From assembly GCA_012728775.1 (NCBI GenBank), contig JAAYEN010000258.1:1-5286 (forward strand): DNA of 5,286 bases. The letters run 5' to 3'. Below the pieces are notes generated by a model. It saw nothing but the letters and a program-made list of their open reading frames with translations, was not told the DNA's origin and searched no databases. This document shows positions 1 to 5,240 of this stretch, in pieces. Made by a program: the position numbers and the translations under genes. Positions within the stretch are counted from its first letter, which is position 1, and every line of letters begins with the position of its first letter. This DNA is from Tissierellia bacterium. Its GTDB lineage: Bacteria; Bacillota_A; Clostridia; Tissierellales; Peptoniphilaceae.

Positions 1-1
1 A

Positions 2-553
2 TTTTTTCTACTTTCAGCTATTTTAAGTGTCGTGGGCTCTTATCAATTATATGGTGGAAATTATACGAATATTTTTAAAGAATTTACTGTAATTCTAATT
101 TCTGTAATGAAGTTATTCACCTTTGCTCCGACTAATGGGCTTTTAAATGAAGCTCCTTTGGCATACGAATTAGCTATTTGGATGGCACCCCTTTCTACTA
201 TGGTGGGAATATTTTCGATTTTTGATAAACTCTATAAAACCATCAGCTTAGGACTATATCATGTTAATAAAGAGCATATAGTCATTATGGGAGCAGATGA
301 AGATGCTATAACTTTTATAAAAAATCTTCAAAAGGATATGCCAGGAGTTAGAATATATTCTCTCTTGGACGAAGGGGAAAAATTTGATGAAAAAAGACTT
401 GAAGAGCTTAGTGTAGAAGTAATTAGATTAGATTATTCCAATCCTCAAGATGAAATCAATTTATTAAAAATAAAAGATAAAAAATTGGAGATAAAGGTAT
501 TATTATTTCCTTTGAATCTGAGCCTAAAAACTATGGTCGTGTATCTGCTTTAA
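2..553 (+). CDS. 5' fragment of a channel-like TrkA-N/RyR membrane protein (partial at left edge, frameshifted at its end)
   Basis: The frame is open from base 2 (Phe-Phe-Leu-Leu-Ser...), so the GTG at 32 lies inside a hydrophobic stretch and is not a credible start; the true start is outside the window. Numbering from base 2, residues 1-15 are the end of a membrane segment. Residues 25-42 are a second hydrophobic stretch (FKEFTVILISVMKLFTF), and 52-75 a third (LAYELAIWMAPLSTMVGIFSIF). A Rossmann-like beta-alpha unit starts at about 92 (HIVIMGADEDAITFIKNL) with a degenerate glycine motif. This membrane-plus-TrkA-N layout matches bacterial proteins in which a pore-like region precedes an NAD-binding-type domain and a C-terminal RyR domain; I recognised the layout by pattern, without a search. 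The final 25 or so residues after the A6 run at 479-484 are out-of-frame translation. This fragment and the open frame at 481-1770 are parts of one gene. The ligand and transport activity are unknown. Confidence 0.8.
   Translation, partial: FFLLSAILSVVGSYQLYGGNYTNIFKEFTVILISVMKLFTFAPTNGLLNEAPLAYELAIWMAPLSTMVGIFSIFDKLYKTISLGLYHVNKEHIVIMGADEDAITFIKNLQKDMPGVRIYSLLDEGEKFDEKRLEELSVEVIRLDYSNPQDEINLLKIKDKKLEIKVLLFPLNLSLKTMVVYLL
476..487 (+). other. Frameshift site in an A6 homopolymer
   Basis: The upstream frame reads GAT AAA AAA TTG and continues to a stop at 551-553. The downstream frame reads AAA ATT GGA GAT AAA GGT from 481, giving a plausible continuation (KIGDKGIIISFESEPKNYGR) that runs unbroken into the 559-1770 segment. 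One extra A (A7 instead of A6) would join the two frames as Asp-Lys-Lys-Ile-Gly. This could be a real loss-of-function or phase-variable indel, a homopolymer sequencing error, or less likely -1 ribosomal or transcriptional slippage. A6 is short for transcriptional slippage, and I see no stimulatory hairpin just downstream. Confidence 0.8.
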
Positions 554-1770
554 ATCGCATGTATTCTAACAATAACAAAGAGATAAATCTTTATATTAAA
601 ACGGAGGATTATCGAATAAAAGAATTGGTAGAGTTAAAGATGGACGAACTGGACAGTTTTGACATTCATTATTTTACCATAGAAGAATTATTGATTAAGG
701 ATTTGCTGGAAAATTCGGATTTTATTTTCAGTTATCCTAGAAGTTTAAAAAATGGTTTTGAAAAGGAAAAGTATGGAACCATGGAAGAGATAGCTAGAGA
801 AATGGGAACATATAATTTATTAATTATTGGATTTTCAAAAATTAGCGAGCAATTTCTTAACCAAGCTTCTAACTTATTGACGATTAATCCTATAGAAAAT
901 TTAAAAGTTACCATAATAGATCAAAATGCTACGAAAAAATTTAACAAATATAAAGATTACAAGACTATGATCGATAAGGTATTGGATTACACTTTAATAG
1001 ACTTGGACAGCGAAAGGGAAATAGGAAAAGTGGTAAAGGAGCTCCACGAAAAAAATGCTTTTAGTGGAGTGTTATTTGGAGCGGAAGATATTTATGACAA
1101 TATTTTAAAAATAGACAGAGTTATTGATAATATAACGGATTTGCCAGTGGCAGTTTATTCTAAAGAGTTTGAAATTATTGAAACCTTAGTAGAAAGCCTT
1201 TTCTTGCGCCATGACAATATTACAGTATTTGGAGATTCTAAAGATGTGTTAACTATGGATATTATAGTAAATGAAAGTCTGATGGAAAATGCAAAACATT
1301 TCAATGCTTATTACAATATGATTTCTTCTGAAATGATGGGGTGGGAAGATGAGAAAATTTCACCTGAAGAACAGTGGAAAAAGCTTTCGAATATTAAAAA
1401 AGAGTCTAGTATATACCAAAGCGCACATCAAGACACAAAAATAAATATTCTAGAAAAATTTATAAACTTAGAAGGACTTCCTAATTCTGTAAATGAAATA
1501 ATAGATTTGTGGAATGAAAAAATAGAGAACAAGAACATTTCGGAGCAGCTTAGCATTATTGAATCCAATCCCTATATGAATTACATGACTGCTCTTGAAC
1601 ATAAGAGATGGAATAACTTTTATTATATGAGGGATTTCGTCTTTGATGAAGTAAAAGATGAAAAGAGAAAGACTCATGATTGCCTTATTGACGATTGGGA
1701 TGAGTTTTTAGTAGGAATCCAAAGGGATAAGGCCATATACGATTTTATATCTACTTTGAGTTTAAGGTAG
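481..1770 (+). CDS. 3' fragment of the same gene: second TrkA-N-like domain and C-terminal RyR domain
   Basis: The frame is open from 481. The first ATG is at 559, but no Shine-Dalgarno sequence precedes it and the codons at 481-558 read as conserved protein, so this is a continuation of the upstream fragment and not a separate gene. Numbering from the ATG at 559, residues 84-122 form a second Rossmann-like unit (YNLLIIGFSKISEQFL, then a VTIIDQN strand). Residues 167-240 look like its second half. Residues 245-300 carry a helical block with the spaced pattern W-x2-L-x12-QxAH, resembling the segment that precedes RyR domains in this family. Residues 345-400 match the RyR domain pattern: LEHKRW, then DEKRKTHDCLIDDWDEF, then RDKAIYDFI. 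RyR repeats were first described in ryanodine receptors; their bacterial role is not settled. A cytoplasmic sensor for the membrane part is inferred. If the break at 479-484 is real, this half is probably not made efficiently. Confidence 0.8.
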   Translation, partial: KIGDKGIIISFESEPKNYGRVSALNRMYSNNNKEINLYIKTEDYRIKELVELKMDELDSFDIHYFTIEELLIKDLLENSDFIFSYPRSLKNGFEKEKYGTMEEIAREMGTYNLLIIGFSKISEQFLNQASNLLTINPIENLKVTIIDQNATKKFNKYKDYKTMIDKVLDYTLIDLDSEREIGKVVKELHEKNAFSGVLFGAEDIYDNILKIDRVIDNITDLPVAVYSKEFEIIETLVESLFLRHDNITVFGDSKDVLTMDIIVNESLMENAKHFNAYYNMISSEMMGWEDEKISPEEQWKKLSNIKKESSIYQSAHQDTKINILEKFINLEGLPNSVNEIIDLWNEKIENKNISEQLSIIESNPYMNYMTALEHKRWNNFYYMRDFVFDEVKDEKRKTHDCLIDDWDEFLVGIQRDKAIYDFISTLSLR

Positions 1771-1785
1771 TCTTTCTGATATAAT
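1756..1785 (+). promoter_or_regulatory. Predicted sigma-A-type promoter for dinB
   Basis: TTGAGT (1756-1761) and a perfect TATAAT (1780-1785) are separated by 18 nt, with an extended -10 TG at 1777-1778. Transcription would start near 1792, giving a leader of about 20 nt. The -35 lies in the last codons of the preceding gene. I see no clear LexA-type inverted repeat over it, so SOS control is not supported by the visible sequence. Confidence 0.6.
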
Positions 1786-1810
1786 TGTATTTAGAATTGA
1801 GGATGATTAA

Positions 1811-2860
1811 ATGGATTGGGATGGTTTAAACATTATCCACTTAGATATGGATGCGTTTTTTGCAGCTGTGGAAGAACTGGACAATCCTAGCTTAAAGGGA
1901 AAACCTGTAATAGTAGGTGGAACGAGTAAACGAGGGATAGTCACGACGGCGAATTATGAAGCTAGAAAATATGGAATCCATTCCGCTATGCCTTTATTCC
2001 AAGCTAGACAAAGATGTCCCCATGGAATTTACTTACCCACGAGAAAGGACAGATACTCTGAAATTTCCAGAGAAGTATTTCAGATATTATATGAAGTTAC
2101 TGATTTGGTGGAAAAGTTATCCATAGATGAGGCTTTTTTAGATGTATCTGATGTGGATAAAACTCCATTAGAAATAGTTAATTACATTAGAAAAAGAGTT
2201 AAAAATGAAATAGGTCTTACGATGAGTTTTGGAATTTCTTATAATAAATTTTTAGCAAAACTTGCATCTGATTGGGAAAAACCTGAAGGTTTAACAATAA
2301 TAACAAAGGATATGGTACCTGAAATTCTTTTGCCTTTACCAGTGAGAAAAGTTTATGGAATAGGAAGAAAATCAGAAAAAAAGTTTAACAATATTGGAGT
2401 CTATACGGTTTTGGATATGATGAATTTGTCTGAAGAATTTTTGATTAAATTCTTAGGTAAGATGGGCAAAGAAGTTTATGATAGAATTAGAGGCATAGAC
2501 GATAGAAAGGTAAATCCTTATAGGGAAAGAAAATCCATAGGAACAGAAAGAACTTTCAAAGTAATTAGGGACAAGAAGGTTTTGCGAAATTTATTAAAAT
2601 CCTACGCCAATGAAATTTCGCAGGATATGAAAGCTAAAGGCATAGTAGGAAAGACGGTAAATATAAAAATAAAATACGAAGACTTTTCTTCCCATACTAG
2701 ATCTTTTACTATGGAAAACTACACTAATTCACCAGCTATTATTTATGATATTGCAGTAGAACTCTTAGATGATTTACCTTTAGAGCAACATGTAAGACTA
2801 ATTGGACTTTCCCTTTCTAATTTGGACGAGGATTTATATACTCAGATGACATTTTTGTGA
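1811..2860 (+). CDS. dinB: DNA polymerase IV (Y-family translesion polymerase)
   Basis: This is an error-prone, template-directed DNA polymerase that bypasses damaged bases at stalled forks. At 349 aa it is full length for the family. The palm begins IIHLDMDAFFAAVE (residues 8-21): D12 is the metal-binding aspartate equivalent to E. coli D8, and F17 aligns with the E. coli steric-gate residue F13. The second catalytic pair is D106-E107 in SIDEAFLDV. GISYNKFLAKLAS (141-153) is the conserved Y-family motif. A helix-hairpin-helix thumb follows (about 178-200, VYGIGRKSEKKFNNIG), then the little-finger domain from about 240 (KSIGTERTF) to the end. The last five residues, QMTFL (345-349), fit the beta-sliding-clamp binding pentapeptide, so the protein should be recruited to the replisome. 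The ATG is preceded by GAGGA (1799-1803) with 7 nt spacing, and its position fits the family N-terminus. The gene stands alone between two predicted promoters. Confidence 0.96.
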   Translation: MDWDGLNIIHLDMDAFFAAVEELDNPSLKGKPVIVGGTSKRGIVTTANYEARKYGIHSAMPLFQARQRCPHGIYLPTRKDRYSEISREVFQILYEVTDLVEKLSIDEAFLDVSDVDKTPLEIVNYIRKRVKNEIGLTMSFGISYNKFLAKLASDWEKPEGLTIITKDMVPEILLPLPVRKVYGIGRKSEKKFNNIGVYTVLDMMNLSEEFLIKFLGKMGKEVYDRIRGIDDRKVNPYRERKSIGTERTFKVIRDKKVLRNLLKSYANEISQDMKAKGIVGKTVNIKIKYEDFSSHTRSFTMENYTNSPAIIYDIAVELLDDLPLEQHVRLIGLSLSNLDEDLYTQMTFL

Positions 2861-2866
2861 TGTAAT

Positions 2867-2878
2867 AAGGAATTCCTT
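2867..2878. repeat. 12-bp perfect palindrome AAGGAATTCCTT
   Basis: This perfect inverted repeat with no spacer sits just after the dinB stop and overlaps the start of the -35 box (2877-2882) of the next promoter. Its position would suit an operator for a dimeric regulator. It has no loop or U-tract, so it is not a terminator. It may also be chance in A+T-rich sequence; no second copy was noticed in the window. Confidence 0.3.
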
Positions 2879-2904
2879 GAATAGAAGAATAACTTTGATA
2901 TAAT
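2877..2904 (+). promoter_or_regulatory. Predicted promoter of the UPF0316-rph-rdgB operon
   Basis: TTGAAT (2877-2882) and a perfect TATAAT (2899-2904) are separated by 16 nt, with an extended -10 TG at 2896-2897. The motif TGATATAAT is identical to that of the dinB promoter. Transcription would start near 2911, about 30 nt before the TTG start codon. No other promoter was seen before rph or rdgB, so the three genes are probably co-transcribed. Confidence 0.6.
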
Positions 2905-2930
2905 AGTAATGTTTAAATAAAAGAATGTAT

Positions 2931-2937
2931 AGGGGTG
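2931..2937 (+). promoter_or_regulatory. Ribosome binding site AGGGGTG that fixes a TTG start
   Basis: AGGGGTG is close to the anti-Shine-Dalgarno complement AGGAGGTG and ends 4 nt before TTG at 2942-2944. No ATG or GTG lies at a suitable distance in this frame, so the TTG start of the UPF0316 gene is well supported. Confidence 0.65.
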
Positions 2938-2941
2938 TAAA

Positions 2942-3442
2942 TTGACTTATTTATTAATTTTTTTCTCTAGAATTTGTGACGTGTCACTATCTACAATGAG
3001 AACAATTCTAGTGGTTCAAGGCAGAAAAATCCCTGCCGCCATATTAGGTTTTTTTGAAGTTGTAATCTACATTATGATATTGAATACTTTAATGCAAAGT
3101 ATGGATAATATATTTAACGTCATAGCCTATGGTTTAGGTTTTGCCGCAGGAAATTTCGTAGGAATAACCATAGAAGATAAGCTAGCTTTAGGTTATATAA
3201 GTGTCCAAATTATAATACCTCAAGCGAATGAAGCAGAACTTACAGAAGCCTTGAGAAAAAGGGGATATGGAGTTACTGTATTGGAAGGTCATGGATATGA
3301 AACGAAAAACTCTGTATTAATAGCAGTAATAGGAAGAAAAGAGTATGATAAATTGAGATATATTACTAAAAAATTAGTGCCAAGCTCATTTATCACAGTA
3401 AACAGTATTAAACAATGGACTGGAGGATTTTTCAAAAAATAA
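2942..3442 (+). CDS. UPF0316 / DUF2179-domain membrane protein (YebE-like)
   Basis: This is a 166-aa protein of the UPF0316 family, recognised from the opening LLIFFSRICDVSLSTMRTIL and the C-terminal DUF2179 domain. Three membrane segments are visible: about residues 1-25, 30-53 and 56-77. A cytoplasmic region follows. Residues 108-162 are the DUF2179 part (RGYGVTVLEGHGYETKNSVL... then FITVNSIKQWTGGFF), the same domain found at the C-terminus of YitT-type membrane proteins. The molecular function of the family is not established; DUF2179 is thought to be a small ligand-binding or regulatory domain. The start is TTG, supported by AGGGGTG just upstream and by the family N-terminus. It is the first gene of the operon, and its stop lies 1 nt before the rph start codon, which suggests translational coupling. 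Confidence 0.9.
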   Translation: MTYLLIFFSRICDVSLSTMRTILVVQGRKIPAAILGFFEVVIYIMILNTLMQSMDNIFNVIAYGLGFAAGNFVGITIEDKLALGYISVQIIIPQANEAELTEALRKRGYGVTVLEGHGYETKNSVLIAVIGRKEYDKLRYITKKLVPSSFITVNSIKQWTGGFFKK

Positions 3443-3443
3443 T

Positions 3444-4202
3444 ATGAGAATAGACGGTAGAAACTCTGACGAACTTAGAAGGTTAAATATAAAAAGAAAT
3501 ATTTTAGAATATCCTAATGGTAGCGTACTTATAGAAATGGGCAAGACTAAAATTATTGTAACAGCTATGATCGAAAATAAAGTTCCCATTTTTTTAAAAG
3601 GCTCTGGCCAAGGATGGCTAACTTGCGAATACTCCATGTTGCCTGCTTCTACTTCTACTAGAAAGCAAAGGGATTCTACAAGGGGAAAACAAGACGGTCG
3701 AGGAATAGAAATTCAAAGACTTATTGGACGAGCTTTGAGAGCTTCCATTGATCTTACGAAGATTGGTGAAAGGACAATTTGGATAGATGTAGATGTAATT
3801 CAAGCAGATGGAGGCACTAGATGTGCAGCTATTTCTGGAGGATTCGTCGCTCTTTATGATGCAGTTTATAAGCTATATAAAAAAGAAAATCTTAAAGAAT
3901 TTCCTATGAAGTTTTTTATGGCAGCTGTAAGCGTAGGCAAAGTTCAAGATGAATTATTATTGGATTTAAATTACCACGAAGATTCAAAAGCTCAAGTGGA
4001 TATGAATGTCATTATGAATGACAAAGGAGAATTTATTGAAATCCAAAGTAGTGCAGAGCAAGGTACCTTTAACGAAGAGGAATTTAGCAAGCTTATGAAA
4101 TTAGCTAAGTCTGGCGTAAATGAAATAATCTATGATCAAAAAATTGAACTAGAAGAACTAATAGAGGAAATAAAAAATGAAAAAGATAGTCCTAGCGTCT
4201 AA
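3444..4202 (+). CDS. rph: Ribonuclease PH (tRNA 3'-end processing phosphorolytic exoribonuclease)
   Basis: RNase PH removes nucleotides 3' of the CCA end of tRNA precursors by phosphorolysis, releasing nucleoside diphosphates; it works in the cytoplasm as a hexameric ring. The 252-aa sequence aligns end to end with the family and in register with E. coli from the first Met. Visible marks are FLKGSGQGWLTCEYSMLP (50-67), GKQDGRGIEIQRLIGRAL (81-98) with R86 and the phosphate-binding GTR motif at 124-126 (QADGGTRCAAISG). The acidic motif DLNYHEDSKAQVDMNV (174-189) supplies D174, D180 and D186. All key residues seem present, so it should be active. ATG 3444 follows the previous stop by 1 nt. The only good SD-like sequence (GGAGGA, 3422-3427) is 16 nt away, so reinitiation by ribosomes leaving the upstream gene is likely. 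The last 26 nt overlap rdgB. The charged tail after about residue 235 extends past the conserved core. Confidence 0.97.
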   Translation: MRIDGRNSDELRRLNIKRNILEYPNGSVLIEMGKTKIIVTAMIENKVPIFLKGSGQGWLTCEYSMLPASTSTRKQRDSTRGKQDGRGIEIQRLIGRALRASIDLTKIGERTIWIDVDVIQADGGTRCAAISGGFVALYDAVYKLYKKENLKEFPMKFFMAAVSVGKVQDELLLDLNYHEDSKAQVDMNVIMNDKGEFIEIQSSAEQGTFNEEEFSKLMKLAKSGVNEIIYDQKIELEELIEEIKNEKDSPSV

Positions 4203-4773
4203 TAACAAACATAAAATAGAAGAGATAAAAGAAATCATTGGAGATTTGCAAATAGAAATCTTACCTAAATCAGAAGTAGGACAAGAAAATTTTGACGTAG
4301 AAGAAACTGAAAACACTCTAGAGGGAAATGCTTTGTTAAAAGCTAAAGGACTAAAAGAATTAATTGGCCCTGAATATATAGTAATTTCAGATGATACAGG
4401 ACTTTTTGTAGACTACTTAGAGGGGGAACCTGGAGTTCATACTTCCAGATTTGCAGGAAAAGACCATGACGATGGAGCTAATAATGCATTAATGCTAGAA
4501 AAGTTAGATAACGTGCCTTATGAAGAGAGAACTTGTGAATTTAGAACTACAGTTGCAATAGTTGAAGACGGAAAAGAACCGGAATTTGTAACAGGAATTC
4601 TAAAAGGACATATAGCAAGTAGCCTCAGAGGAGATGGAGGCTTTGGATATGATCCATTATTTATTCCAGAAGGTTTCGACAAAACTTTTGCAGAATTAGG
4701 AACCCACGAAAAAAATCAAATAAGCCATAGAAGAAGAGCTTTTGAAAAATTTGCTGAGCATATTAAAGATTAA
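4177..4773 (+). CDS. rdgB: XTP/dITP pyrophosphatase (HAM1/RdgB family)
   Basis: This cytoplasmic house-cleaning enzyme hydrolyses non-canonical purine triphosphates (ITP, dITP, XTP) to monophosphate and pyrophosphate, keeping deaminated bases out of DNA and RNA. At 198 aa it is full length. The N-terminal IVLASNNKHKIEEIK (4-18) is the substrate-binding SNN/K motif. E49 and N51 lie in TLEGNALLKA. SDDTGLFVDYLEGEPGVHTSRFAG (71-94) holds the catalytic and metal-binding acidic pair D72-D73. GDGGFGYDPLF (152-162) and SHRRRAF (183-189) complete the base-recognition and active site. ATG 4177 has a good ribosome binding site (GAGGA, 4164-4168, 8 nt spacing) placed inside the end of rph, and the two genes overlap by 26 nt in different frames. 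The rph-rdgB pairing is common in bacteria, where the two are sometimes fused. In many relatives a YfcE-type phosphodiesterase gene follows, but none is seen here before the right edge. Confidence 0.96.
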   Translation: MKKIVLASNNKHKIEEIKEIIGDLQIEILPKSEVGQENFDVEETENTLEGNALLKAKGLKELIGPEYIVISDDTGLFVDYLEGEPGVHTSRFAGKDHDDGANNALMLEKLDNVPYEERTCEFRTTVAIVEDGKEPEFVTGILKGHIASSLRGDGGFGYDPLFIPEGFDKTFAELGTHEKNQISHRRRAFEKFAEHIKD

Positions 4774-4844
4774 AATTTAAAATTCATTCAAATTATGCAA
4801 GTAAAAATTATAAAAGTTTCAAATAAAATAAATGCGACGATTAG

Positions 4845-4873
4845 AATCGACTAAAAACAGCCGATTATTTTTT
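4845..4873 (+). terminator. Candidate intrinsic terminator after rdgB
   Basis: AATCGACT (4845-4852) can pair with AGCCGATT (4859-4866) around the loop AAAAAC, giving 8 positions with one A-C mismatch. Six U residues follow at 4868-4873 after a single A. The stem is weak in GC, and an overlapping CGATT/AATCG pairing at 4838-4849 could compete. It lies about 70 nt after the rdgB stop and upstream of the next promoter, the right place to end the operon. Confidence 0.5.
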
Positions 4874-4901
4874 ACAGCTAATTACAAAAACAAATAAAAT
4901 G

Positions 4902-4928
4902 AAAAAAATTTCAAAAAAATTTCAAAAA
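4902..4928 (+). repeat. Phased A-tract repeat, probable UP element
   Basis: The 11-nt unit AAAAAAATTTC occurs twice in tandem (4902-4912, 4913-4923), followed by a partial third tract AAAAA (4924-4928). The tracts are spaced by about one helical turn and cover roughly -65 to -39 relative to the predicted start at 4967. This is where an UP element contacts the RNA polymerase alpha C-terminal domains. Such A-tracts also bend DNA. They support a strong promoter of stable-RNA type. Confidence 0.6.
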
Positions 4929-4932
4929 GGTG

Positions 4933-4960
4933 TTTACAATTATTTTACTTGTGGTATAAT
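4933..4960 (+). promoter_or_regulatory. Strong near-consensus promoter for a non-coding RNA
   Basis: TTTACA (4933-4938, 5 of 6 consensus positions) and a perfect TATAAT (4955-4960) are separated by 16 nt, with an extended -10 TG at 4952-4953. The predicted start is A4967, exactly where the first hairpin stem begins. With the A-tracts just upstream, this is the strongest promoter in the window. Confidence 0.8.
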
Positions 4961-4966
4961 ACTTAT

Positions 4967-5240
4967 ACAAAGAATTAAAGACTCTTTGTAATTTAAAAAC
5001 CGGACCAGGCTACACTGTGAATATCATAAAAATCTAAGCTAAGAAGTTTTTTAGCGAAGTGACTAGAGGATGATGATGTTTTTAAGGGTAGTAAATTGGA
5101 TTCCTCTCAATTGAAAAAAACTGGAAATTGAGAGCGGTGCACAACTAAATATTGTGCTATACAGTTTATCATAGATTGCAGAATGGCTTATATTCTGAAG
5201 GTTTAGAGTAACTATTAAGTAAAGGTATTAGGTTTAGCTT
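4967..5240 (+). ncRNA. Candidate structured non-coding RNA or long regulatory leader (3' end undefined)
   Basis: No credible protein gene follows the strong promoter, but the predicted transcript holds a series of hairpins. H1 is ACAAAGA/TCTTTGT (4967-4973 with 4983-4989), 7 perfect pairs starting at the predicted +1. H2 is 5038-5044 with 5049-5055, 7 pairs with one G-U and a 4-nt loop. H3 is CTCTCAATT/AATTGAGAG (5104-5112 with 5126-5134), 9 perfect pairs. H4 is GCACAA/TTGTGC (5139-5144 with 5152-5157). H5 is CAGAAT/ATTCTG (5179-5184 with 5192-5197). The unpaired GC-rich segment CCGGACCAGGCTACACTGTG (5000-5019) stands out in such A+T-rich sequence and may be a conserved core. I see no terminator before the right edge, so the end is arbitrary. 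The family is uncertain: a raiA-motif RNA is a guess from size, host group and apparent strong expression. Features of 6S, tmRNA, RNase P, SRP, T-box and the common riboswitches were looked for and not seen. Confidence 0.6.

Noticed and set aside
32..553. GTG at 32 as the real start of the first gene
   Set aside because: The frame is open back to base 2 within a hydrophobic segment and no ribosome binding site precedes 32; the gene begins outside the window.
732..914. Minus-strand open frame of 60 codons, and similar ones at 1468-1677, 3386-3637 and 3618-3803
   Set aside because: All lie opposite well-supported + strand genes, have no ribosome binding sites or recognisable domains, and are shadows of the real frames.
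559..1770. An independent gene starting at ATG 559
   Set aside because: There is no Shine-Dalgarno sequence, and the same frame is coding-like back to 481, where it joins the upstream gene after a one-base shift.
4902..4928. CRISPR or other long repeat array
   Set aside because: The repeat unit is only 11 nt with no spacers; it is better explained as phased A-tracts of a promoter.
5070..5114. Tiny reading frame starting with three ATG codons after AGAGG (14 codons)
   Set aside because: The ribosome binding site fits only the third ATG. The peptide is very short, and the same bases take part in predicted RNA pairing. It could be a leader peptide but nothing else supports it.
5000..5240. T-box, lysine, cobalamin, glycine or c-di-GMP riboswitch, 6S RNA, tmRNA, RNase P or SRP RNA
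   Set aside because: The signature sequences I know for these families (for example the T-box TGGNACCGCG or the RNase P GAGGAAAGTCC) are not present, and the layout of several short hairpins does not fit the long 6S rod.
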